From positions 38,355,453 to 38,419,452 of the forward strand of contig NC_079890.1 in NCBI RefSeq assembly GCF_024868665.1: 64,000 bases of DNA. The letters run 5' to 3'. Of the stretch, positions 11,928 to 21,559 are shown piece by piece. The notes beneath the pieces were generated by a model. That model worked only from the letters and a program-made list of their open reading frames with translations. It ran no database searches and was not told the origin of the DNA. The stretch comes from Triplophysa rosa (lineage: Eukaryota > Chordata > Actinopteri > Cypriniformes > Nemacheilidae). The position numbers and the translations under genes were made by a program. Each line of letters begins with the position of its first letter. The first letter of the stretch is position 1.

Positions 11928-14900
11928 ATGGACAAACTCATTCATCTGATCTTACTCTCTGGTGAGTACACCTCACATCATCATCTCAACATCATACATG
12001 CTGTCAGTCATTCTTCATGCAAATCTTTAACACAACTTTTGAAATGTTCATTTTTTTAGATTTACAGTATACGTGTAAAATTCTTATTTTTGTTCAACAG
12101 GTCTTCTTTGTGTTTCAGGAAGTTTAGCAGGTATTCAATTCTTTTGATTCTTCACATAGAAATGTAGAATGATATAAACAATCGTTTTATTCTCTCATGA
12201 GAATGGGTTTCTGACTGTTCTCTATTGCTTCATTCTGGTATGTTTTAAATAATCACACGTCTAGACGCTCAGTCTTTTAAGAGCTTTCACTGGAAAATCA
12301 TGAACAGATTCATGTTTTTGTGAATTCTGACATCATTATTATCAAATTCCTTTTACAAATTTGAAAACTGTTTATTTTTAAAGGGGTCATATGACACGGC
12401 TAAAAGGAATATTATGGTTTGTTTTAGATGTAATGCAATGTGTATACAGGATTTAAGGTTGAAAAACGCTGTATTTTCCACACACCGTGCATGTTTGTAT
12501 CTCCTCTCTGAAACGCGCTGATTGTTAACAAAGCTCATGGCTCTGAAAAGCGAGGTGTGCTATGATTGGCCAGTTCACCAGTGCGTAGTGATTGGTGGAA
12601 TACTGCAAGCGTGTGAGGGAAATGTAACGTCTCTTACCATATTTGGAACATCAGGTTCCTCTTCAATTGTACTGACAGGTACGCCCACCTTACTTGCGTG
12701 TACATTTGGGCGGTCTTAGTCAAATCAGACCACCAGCTGACGTAGATTTGTGGGGGTGTGGTTACACGAGGTGTTTCAGGCAGGTCTGGGTGAGCATTCG
12801 CTTTTACATAGAATGACTCTTTTGTTCTGACAATTTAATGTCTGCAATTTCACGTGTCTAATACATGCATGGGCAACTTATAACACACCAAACGCACAGG
12901 AAAACACGTATTCGCCCCATATGACCCCTTTAATGAAGATTCGCTTAATAGGACTAGGTGTTATAATCCCACTATTTCAGCACAGTTGAATTGCCCAATA
13001 GGACATTTCCCACGCCTTATGCATGACAGGGGGGAGCAGTCAAGAAGATGAATAGAGGAAAGGAGGTCTGAGATTTCACTGGTTCGTCGGGTAGGCATCT
13101 TCTGTGTTTGGGGATAAATGAATATAGACATACATAGCATACTTAACTCTCCTTGCCATTATCAGAGAGACATCTCATGAGTTGTGTGTCCGAACCCCAC
13201 TTTCATCCTTGGGGAAAGATGCCTTTTGGCGAGGTGCTGCTGATAATGCCCTTTGTATGGTTCCCATCAATGCGACACATCATCAGTTGTGCCACTCAGC
13301 CTCATTGGGTGTTTTGGCCCTTCATCACAAGACACCCTCAGCCAAGGGACGCCCACCGCAGGTTGATCAGACCTGTGTGTGTGTCGCATTGTTACAAGGT
13401 CATCTGGCAGCCCATGCTGTGTCCATCCGCCTCAACCACAGCCATTGGCTTTTTCTTTCTGCACCACTGGCCAGTTCTTGATTATCTTCCACTGGACCTG
13501 TCCTCTGAGAGTGACCTATTTTTCAGCTATGGTGACCTCTGCATTTAAACCGTCCAGTGAGTACTGAACTTATGCACATCTGGAGCAGTTGGCAGCTATC
13601 ACTGCAGCACCAGGGGAGCAAGTGGGGGTAAGGTGCCCTGAGAATCGAACCGGCAACCTTTTGGTCACAAATCCCACTCTCTAACCATTAGGCCACGACT
13701 GCCCACACCGTTAATGCATGCTCAGTGCCCCCGGTCCCGTATGGCATAACATTATAACACATTACCAAAAACAAGGCAACCATACGGGCCAACCCGTTGG
13801 CTAAGGCTGTTATAGCCCCACTGGCTCCGTTAATGCATGCTCAGTGCCCCCGGTCCCGTATGGCATAACAATACAACACAACACCATTTTATTACGTGGT
13901 CACTTGGCAGCCCATATTCTGTCCTTCCGTTTCAACCACAGCCAGTGGCTGCTTCTCTCAGCGACAGTGGCAAGTTCTTTGACTACCGTCCGTTGGGCCT
14001 GTCCTCTGATCCCCACTTTCTTAAGCAGCCTTGTGGTGGAATTGGAAACAAAGCCCCTGCAGCCCACTTCCACCGGGAACACGTTCGCTGTCCATCCCCG
14101 ATCTTCAGCCTCCGCTGCCAAGTTGGCATACCGGAGATTCTTTCTTTTTCAAATGCTTCGTCTTCCCAAGGTACAGTCAACTCAACTATGAGGACTGTCC
14201 TACGGGAGCTGGATCACAGAACCATGTCCGGCCGCTGGATGGTCGCTGCGATTTCCAAGGGGAAAGTAAGTCTGTGGTTTAAATCAACTCGCATTTCACA
14301 ATCCCTGGCTATACTCAGCAGAACTGAATCTGGGGTTAAGGTTTCTGCCCCTACCGAATAAAAGGTTGCCTTTTCAGCGAGTTAGCCTTGGCGTTTTGGG
14401 GGATGGCATTTGCTGCCACTCTCTTGGTCTCTAGTGCAGCCAAGCACTTTAGTACTTGGTTGTGGCGCCATGTGTATCTCCCCTGTGTCAAGCTCTTCTT
14501 ACAACCCACAATAATATGTTTGAGGTTTGCTGGAGCTGCACATAGGTGGCTGCCTGGATTCTGTCCACACCAAACATGCAGGTTTGTTGGTGAGGGCAGC
14601 ACATCATATGTAGCTCTTATAATAAAACTTAGCCTGTTCGTTTCCATACTTCCATACTGATTTAAGACGTCAATCAAAAATATCTTCACATTGCAGACTT
14701 TCAAGTGGAAAATTATTATTATAAGAAATAGTTGACATTAGATTATCAGAGTATCAGAGCTATTTCAATGTGAAGTGAATTGAGCTGTGAGTGTGTGGTT
14801 TATGTGTGTTGTGTGAATCAAACTGATAGAACACATTCTGTGCTTTTGATGTGTGACCAATGAATACATCAGGACACAATTCAACCAATATATTGAGCTT

Positions 14901-15349
14901 AGAAAGAAGAATATGACTCCAAACGTCCTCTTCTGTTCAGCTAATCAAACAGACAATAACTGTACTTTTGCCTCATATTCATCTTTTAATGTTTACAAGT
15001 TTCATGACTTTATATAAAGACTGATCAACTTTCTTTGCTTATATGTTTTTCTAGGGAATTTAGCATTGAAAGGAACAGCTACACACTCATCCACATATTA
15101 TGACTGGGCAGCTCAAAACGCCATAGATGGTGTAAAATACGGAGATGCGTACTGCTCTTCTACATCATCTGATAGTAACCCATGGTGGAGGTTGGATCTC
15201 TTGGATGCTTATAGCATTAGTACAGTGATCATCACTGCTCATGACAACTATTTGGGTGAAACCACTGGAGCAGAGATCCGTATTGGACACTCACTGGACA
15301 ACAATGGAAACAACAATCCCATGTAAAGTTACTCATGAAATCACTTTTC

Positions 15350-15419
<70 letters not shown>

Positions 15420-16399
15420 CGATCGATTGGTCGGTTGGTTGGTTGGTTGATTGATTGGTTGGTTGGTTGGTTGATTGATTGATTGATCGGTCGGTCGGTC
15501 GATTGATTGATCGGTCGGTCGGTTGGTTGATTGATTGATGGTTGATTGATTGAAACGCCTCTATAGAGATTCATTGAATCTCTCTCTCTCTAGATGTGCT
15601 GTAACACCTGATCCTCTACCTGGTAATACTGTCAGTCTCTCATGTAATGGGATGGAGGGACGTTATGTGAATGTGGTCAGGTCTGGACGTACATCTTATC
15701 TCACTCTGTGTGAAGTGCAGGTCTATGAAACAGGTCATTTCTAAAACTGAATTTAATCTATTTGGGTAGAACTTGGGAAATGTACTTTTTTATTCCATTC
15801 AACCAGTTTCATTCAATGTATTTTATTTAATTCATTTTAAATCGTTTTTAAAAGATCATAATGCTGTGTTTATTTTTATTCATGCTGTTATAAATGTTGT
15901 TTATAGAATTGTTCAGTAATGAGATTATACAGTCAGATTATGATTTGATTTTGATTCTCAAGTTTTTGTCTGAAAAAAAACGTTCTGCCTTTACTGGGTT
16001 ATTTTGTTCAATTTTTCTTGTTTGTTTAATAGTTTCACACAAGAGAAAAACCTTTCTGAGGCTGAAATTTTCCTCCAGTGTTGATGTAGCTGCTGAGAGT
16101 GACAAAATCCTCCATCAGGTGAGAAAAAGAGTCTTAAAATACAAAAGTAAAAGTGATGATTTAAGAGAGAAGTGACATATGAGAGTGTTTGATGTGTGTA
16201 AATGTATGAGATGAGTGATGATGAGAGAATGAGAAATGACAGAATGTTTCATGTGTGGATTGAAATCTCTGATGAATTTTAGCTGCAGTCTGCTCTGGCA
16301 TCACACATCTCTGATTTTAATCTGTCCTGGACACAACTACCTGAGAAAGAAGAGAAACGAATGGAGGACAGAGGCAAGTTTACATTTATTCATAAATAA
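11928..16399 (+). CDS. Secreted F-type lectin (fucolectin-like) with a C-terminal tail module
   Basis: Coding exons are 11928-11961 ([11 protein letters not shown], phase 1), 12101-12130 (rest of the signal peptide), 15055-15322, 15594-15733, 16033-16118 and 16283-16399. Exons 3-4 encode one F-type lectin domain: [65 protein letters not shown]. The fucose-contacting His...RxDxxxxR residues and the adjacent cysteine pair of eel agglutinin appear replaced ([11 protein letters not shown]), so sugar specificity is uncertain. Exons 5-6 add a tail ([22 protein letters not shown]) resembling the neighbouring C-type lectin tail. The last exon either reads to a TAA at 16397 or uses a GC donor at 16374 to join 18100-18125 (RCVKTPA, stop). 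The protein is predicted secreted. Intron 2 holds several mobile elements. Confidence 0.82.
12382..12929 (+). mobile_element. piggyBac-like MITE, copy A
   Basis: The terminal inverted repeats start AGGGGTCATATGAC and are flanked on both sides by TTAA (12378-12381 and 12930-12933), the piggyBac target signature. A second copy with the same interior (GAAAAGCGAGGTGTGCTATG) lies inverted at 44279-44839. No transposase is present. Confidence 0.75.
13515..13708 (-). mobile_element. tRNA-derived SINE (V-SINE/DANA-like)
   Basis: Read on the minus strand it begins GGCAGTCGTGGCCTAATGG (A box), has GGTTCGATTCTCAGGG (B box), then the fish SINE core ending in a TTTAAATGCAGAGG block. It resembles a tRNA head but has no tRNA anticodon arm geometry that I could complete. 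Confidence 0.7.
13709..13870. repeat. Direct repeat, about 45 bases, two copies
   Basis: A block containing GTTAATGCATGCTCAGTGCC and then CCCGGTCCCGTATGGCATAA occurs at about 13708-13752 and again at about 13826-13870. The repeats may be the scar of a local duplication or recombination within degraded retroelement DNA. Confidence 0.7.
13890..14704 (-). pseudogene. Degenerate LINE-type retroelement, 3' ORF end
   Basis: Minus-strand translations give pieces typical of the region after reverse transcriptase in a non-LTR element: [14 protein letters not shown], then [19 protein letters not shown] and [14 protein letters not shown]. An upstream piece (in that strand) reads [13 protein letters not shown], with a [20 protein letters not shown] zinc-knuckle-like stretch. 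The pieces lie in different frames with stops between them, so the copy is dead. The clade is not certain. Confidence 0.6.
15347..15555. repeat. Compound TTGA/GGTT/GGTC tetranucleotide microsatellite
   Basis: About 210 bases of GATT repeats shift to GGTT, GGTC and GATC variants and back. The repeat fills most of the 271-base intron between the two exons of the F-type lectin domain and ends 38 bases before the next acceptor. Confidence 0.9.
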
Positions 16400-16737
16400 G
16401 GAGAAAGGAGCTAAAAACAAAAGCTATGTTTGCATGGCTCCGTTTTCAATTACAGAGAAAGACTCTTTTACATGACTGTACAGAAAACACATCTATACAG
16501 ATTGATGAAGAATCATGATGATTTTATAATGTAGCTAGTTGATTGTAGATGTCACAGAGTGTGTCTCAATCAGGTCTCTTGTTCAGTGGTCGCACCCGAC
16601 AGGCAGTCGGCCATTTTAAGGGCTCTCTCATTCGCAAAATCTTTCCAGTGCATTGAAATGATGTTAGTGTTAAAAAGTCACTTAGTACTCTGTTGTGCCT
16701 GTTAAATACCACTGGTGACGTTTCGCAATGCGCTTAA

Positions 16738-16967
16738 AGGGAGAGTTCACCCCAAAATGAAAATTCTCAAGTTGTTCCAAATCTGTACACATTTCTTTGT
16801 TAAACTGAACACAAAGGAAGATATTTGAAAGAATGTCAGTAATCAAACCGATCTCATCCCTCATTTACTGCTGTATAGGGTAAATGGGAGTCGATGGGGG
16901 GTGAGATCTGATTGGTTACTGACATTCTTCCAAATATCTTCCTTTGTGTTCAGCAGAACAAAGAAAT
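16738..16967. mobile_element. TTAA-flanked palindromic MITE, right end eroded
   Basis: It starts with AGGGAGAGTTCACCCCAAAA after TTAA (16734-16737). The centre is an inverted pair (GATATTTGAAAGAATGTCAG against CTGACATTCTTCCAAATATC). It belongs to the same family as the copies at 32.46, 42.5, 49.9, 50.62 and 55.3 kb. Confidence 0.65.
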
Positions 16968-16969
16968 GT

Positions 16970-17663
16970 GGTCACACTTTAGAATAGGGAGCAATTCTCA
17001 CTTTTTACTAACTATTAACTACAACCTTTGCCTCAATAAACTCCTGATTACTGCTTATAAGGTAGTTTTTAGGTTTAGGTATGGGATAGGATTAAGGGAT
17101 GTAGAATAAGGCAATGCAGAATTAAGCATGAATACGTGCTTTACACTAATATACAACCAATATGCATGCTAATAAGCAAGTAGTTCATTATGAATTTGTG
17201 TACCTGTCACAGTCATTAGCTGCAGTGCCCTCTCAAAGCCACAAGAGGGCACTCTCCACATCACCCGGACTGTCAATGTTCACTGCATTTCCCTAAACCC
17301 ATTGTCCAGACTCATTTACTACTGATCATTCTCACCTGTGTGTATTTATCTTATTACCTCTGTCTATATAAGCCTGGTTCAGTCATTCTGTCATTGCGAA
17401 GTCTTGTTTGTGTTAACTGCATTTCTGAGCTGTTCTCATTGTGATGCATGACACTGGTTTTGGACATAGGATTGTACTTTGGGTTTTTTGTGAACCTTTG
17501 CTGCCTGCCTCGACCCATGCTTGTGTCCCCATCTTTGATTGTTTGCTGCCTGCCCTGGACTTGTTGCCTGTTTTGTACCTGTTCTCTTTTTAATAAAGCT
17601 GCATTTAGATCTTCACCCTCCTAGTCTCGGAGCAGTTCGTGACAATCTTAATGTAAAGTGTAA
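16970..17663. mobile_element. MITE interrupted by a solo LTR
   Basis: The left end (GGTCACACTTTAGAATAGGG) and right end (TTAATGTAAAGTGTAACC) are inverted, as in the common fish GGTAACACTTTA MITE. The element is split by an LTR-like unit at 17215-17644. Confidence 0.6.
17215..17644 (+). mobile_element. Solo LTR-like element
   Basis: TGTCACAG...GTTCGTGACA ends, an internal TCTATATAAGCC TATA-like box near 17362, and AATAAAG near 17592 form an LTR layout in the plus direction. No gag or pol is attached. Flanking direct repeats are degraded and not convincing. Confidence 0.6.
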
Positions 17664-18125
17664 CCAGAAATGTATTTGATTTGGTTATAAAGGTTCTGCT
17701 GGTTGTATTTTTACACGCTTGTGCCGTATTAAAAACTTAAACTGAAAGTTCTTCTGGGCCAGCGTGGGATTGTTTACATTATCCAAAGTCGTCTACTAGA
17801 TTTCATTTTAAGTCAATTATTAAGTTACAATAGTTGTGCATCAAAGCGACCCTGCAAGATGGAAGAAAGTTTATTCTTTATTGTACAGTACGTGTACTGT
17901 ATGTTTATATGGATAGGATATTTGTGAGATAAAAGAATGAATGCAGGAAAAAAACCCTTCGGCAAGATTATGACCCGCAAAATAAAGCTTTGTTGATCAA
18001 TTAGATTTAGAATTAGAATTAACAATTTTATTCTCATGATTATATGCCAAATGAAAGCTGTGTGTGATGCAATCTAATTATGTTATATTTCTTTTGCAGG
18101 TCGTTGTGTCAAAACACCTGCCTGA

Positions 18126-19150
18126 GAGGTACAGAAGATCTTATTTCACAGATTTCATCGTCCAAGCTGTTATCACTTCTATATGTTTCAGCGTAAAACA
18201 ATTTTCACATAAAAAGAGTTTATCTGAAAGAGACTGTGGATAGTTTTGCTTTAAATTTCATTTTCATAATTCATTCATTGATAACTGTTAGGATTTAGAG
18301 TTTGTAAAGAGGTATAGATAAACAAATTTCATGGACCACGGTGGGCCCCTATTCACTAAACATCTTATGCACTAGAAGTTCTCCTAAACAGCAGTAAAAG
18401 TTTTTAGTTAAGAGTTTTCTTATGAAACCTATTCACAACGCAGAAGAGAGCATCTTTTACCAAGGAGCAGAGAGAACTCTTAAGCTAAGAGAAAGGGCAT
18501 TGCAGTGGAGAAAGGGCAAGCTTACTGACTATGACCACAGTGATTGGCTGATAGAGGATTTTAAAATAAAAATGTAGTCATATTCAAATAAGTATTTTAT
18601 TTTTTAATGCGATGTTCAAGTTAAGATTTTGAAATATGAGCTAAGTTACTAATTAAACAAGTATATGTTTGAGCTACAATGTTATCTTAAACTATACTGT
18701 ATATTACAAACATAATTGTTGTCAATGTTGACATAATGTATAAGACAATGTACTCGACATTGTGATCCTGTATAAAACTACAAATAAATAAAAAATTGTT
18801 GTGTGATTTCTATGAATTGTAGACTAATGCAGTTATTTCCTCAATAAACGGAATCATCTGATAACCCAATCACATCCTCGAATTTGGCCAGGATTGAAAA
18901 TTGTCCAATCAATTATATTTTTGTACAGTACATTAATCCGTGCTTTTTCAATTCTTTTTATACAATTTGAAGAGAAGCTATTACATAACGAAACTTAATA
19001 AAGTTAATAAAAAGTACATAAGTACTATTCACCCAACCATGAGTTGAAACGTCTTAGCATTTTTAGAGTTCATCCTTATAGACACTTTTTTAGTCCTTAC
19101 TTTTTAGTAGTACTTTACTAAAATCCTCCAATTTGTTCTCCAGCATATTG
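18126..19150. other. Gene-free stretch after the F-type lectin
   Basis: AT-rich sequence. The parts at 18345-18560 (CCTATTCACTAAACATC...) and about 19024-19120 look like ends of an old DNA transposon, but I could not delimit it. No coding exon was recognised. Confidence 0.4.
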
Positions 19151-19171
19151 TGGGATTTCTAGCACCCAACT

Positions 19172-20418
19172 ATGGCTGCAGCAATGCAGACTGCTCTGGC
19201 TAGCGAGGGGCAACTTCCACGGCTGTGCGTATGCGGGAACAAGATCTCAGGGAAAGACACACAAAAGGTCTGCTCTGCATGTCTCGGGCTGAAACATGCC
19301 CAAGCAGCGATCGATGCTCTCGGCTCCTGCGAGCACTGTGCACGCTTTACTCTGAAGAGCCTCCACCGGAGGCTAGCACGCCAAGCTAGCCAATCAGGCG
19401 AGGATCCCCTCATGTCAGCTAGCCCTGCTTTGGCTGTCACCCCGCAGGTATCCATTCCTGTGGAGCTGCTCAACAAGGCGACTCTATCCTGGGGTGAACA
19501 GCTCGATACTTGCGCTCCCCTCCCTAACGTGCAGAGTACGGACGACGAGGATTTGCTCAACATTGAGGACGAGGGACAACTGGACTTTCTTCTCTCCGAC
19601 GAGGAGGATTACGAAGATTCCTTCTTCCTCCCCCATGCTCAATCGGCGCAACCCCTCGCCGCGGCAGGATCCACGGAAGGGGCGGGCGAGGCACCATCCT
19701 CTCCACTTCTTGGTGTTGATCTGCAGGATGTGTGCAAACGCGCTGCGGATGAAGTTTAATATTCCGTGACCGACTGTGGTAGTGGAGACTGCAAAGTCAC
19801 GTTATAAGCGGGAAAAGACTGCCGAGAGCGAAACGGGCAGCGAGACAGCTCGTTCCGATTTTTCCAGAGCTTCTGGAAGAAGTGGTGGTCACCTGGAAGG
19901 ATAAACCCTTCACGGGAAAGGTGCCCATACAGGGGCGATCTGTTCTCGACTTGGGGGGAATGGAGAAGGAGGGTCTTCTCCGCATGCCTCCAATGGAGCC
20001 ATTTGTCGCCGCGCATTTACACCCGAAGCACTCAGCGGCTGCGAACGCCACATTGCCATCAAAAGCGGATCGGTTCCAGTCAAGCATGACAGACCGCGCT
20101 TACAAGGCAGTTGCTCTATCAGTCTGGGCTCTTAACACCATCTCTCCGCTGACCGCATACCAAGCAGAGCTGCAGGACGAGGTGTCTACCACACCAGGTC
20201 AGACACAGTGGGACGAGATCTGTGTGGTTACGGATCTCTCTCTCCGTCTTCAGAGATGTGCGGTTCAAGCCACGGGCAAAGCTATGGCCACCATGGTCAT
20301 TCAGGAGCGGGGTCGCTGGCTTAACTTGGCAAATCTTTCCGACAGATTAGCTGAAGATCCCGGCCCTCAATTCATCAAAGTTCAGGAGGGAACGAGTTCC
20401 GAGATTCCCAAGTGATCT
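19172..20418 (+). pseudogene. DIRS-type retrotransposon gag, frame-broken
   Basis: The first open part (19172-19759) encodes a cysteine cluster (LCVCGNKISG, VCSACLGLKHAQ, CEHCARF) followed by an acidic stretch and DLQDVCKRAADEV. A stop and frame change interrupts it. A second frame (19882-20415) has the DIRS gag signature LGGMEKEGLLRMPPMEPFVA, LHPKHSA, LPSKADRFQSS, AYQAEL and LRLQRCAVQATGKAMA. Family structure (gag before RT and tyrosine recombinase) is known; here I see no convincing RT or recombinase downstream, so only gag survives. The sequence is more GC-rich than its surroundings, as expected of a recent insertion. Confidence 0.8.
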
Positions 20419-21059
20419 GTGGGCACAGCAGAGCCCGTTTGGCCCAGGGACCGAAGAGCAGTGAAGAGAAAAAGAGATGCGGCTGTGGTGCACACCCCAC
20501 GAGTCACAAGCACTTTACTTTCTCATGTGTCAATAAAGTTTTCACTGTTTCCCCCAAAAATGGTGCAAAACAAAATGCCCCAAAAAATGCTGCAAAACAT
20601 ATCAGAACATATGATAACACCCCATCGGGGAGTCACCGCTCCCTGAAGGATTGGTGAGTGATTTAAGCTCTGTTCAAGCGCAGAGCGCTCGAGCATGCGC
20701 AGTACAGACTACGCGCTCGTTCCCGATTCAGTCACAAGAGGGCGCCAATACACTGAAAATAGGCTATTCACGAGTTCACCTGCGCAGGTAACCGCAATGT
20801 TGCAGGGATAATAATGATAGAGCGTGGGTAAGAAGGTTATGCGTATTTGGCGTGCTGTCCAGGGAGCGGACTCCGAGCTCGCCGGATCTATCCGAACCCG
20901 GAGCACTCTACCCTAGTCAGGGCAAGTGTGCCAAGCTCGGAACCGGCTCGAGCCCAGTGCACACCCCATGTGGGACCTGTGGGAGAATGAGCTTTGTGAG
21001 AGGAGCCAGGGTGGAGGAGGGATGCTAATCTGAAGAGATGAAGCAGGTAAAATGTTTTG
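20419..21059. other. Degraded DIRS downstream region, no intact gene
   Basis: A basic, lysine-rich open stretch (about 20419-20646) may be the tail of gag. The following GC-rich DNA to about 21000 has no recognisable reverse transcriptase. Confidence 0.35.
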
Positions 21060-21425
21060 TCTATTTATAAGAGAGTTTATAAGTGCATTAAAATCCTTTA
21101 ATCCTGTTTGAATACTGGATTCTGATTGGCTGGAAGGTGTGCATTAAAAGCCTTTAACGCACGGGTAGCTCCAGTCAGTTTGATTACATTTGAAATCAAC
21201 TGACAAACTAACCCTCATTTTCACCTGTTTGATCTAAAATGACACTGTAAACATCAATAAAAGCTTTAACTTGGCAAATAACCATGGTATAAGCGGGATA
21301 ATCCACGGTTAGCCGTGCATTAAAGGATTTTAATGCATGGCTTCGCGTCTGGTGGTTCTTCGCCTCCACGTCGTGCATTAAAATCCTTTAATGCACGGCT
21401 AGCCGTGGATTATCCCTTACTTGTG
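21060..21425. mobile_element. Single palindromic element related to the 4.8-6.35 kb satellite
   Basis: It contains GGATTCTGATTGGCTGGAAG, CACCTGTTTGATCTAAAATG and GGGATAATCCACGGTTAGCC, paired with GGCTAGCCGTGGATTATCCC at its end. It is the opposite-orientation, non-amplified relative of the satellite unit in lectin intron 1. Confidence 0.75.
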
Positions 21426-21559
21426 GGATGTGCAAGTAAATTTCTAAGGATGACAGGAATATCAGATGAAGTTCATGGGATTTTGAAAGATAAAGAAGGA
21501 GGTGGGGCATTGGATATGACCCAGAACACGTAATTATGTAATGTCTTTCCTATTGCTAC

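Noticed and set aside
11513..11941. 142-residue minus-strand frame upstream of the F-type lectin
   Set aside because: It consists partly of (GT)n translation (HTHTH) and has no recognisable family.
13153..13548. 131-residue plus-strand frame at 13.15 kb
   Set aside because: It overlaps SINE and retroelement remnants in other frames and has no splice or domain support.
13640..13708. tRNA-like gene on the minus strand
   Set aside because: A and B boxes are present, but the sequence continues directly into a SINE core and no full cloverleaf could be built.
15341..15574. Minus-strand frame of INQS/INQP repeats
   Set aside because: Translation of the TTGA microsatellite inside the F-type lectin intron.
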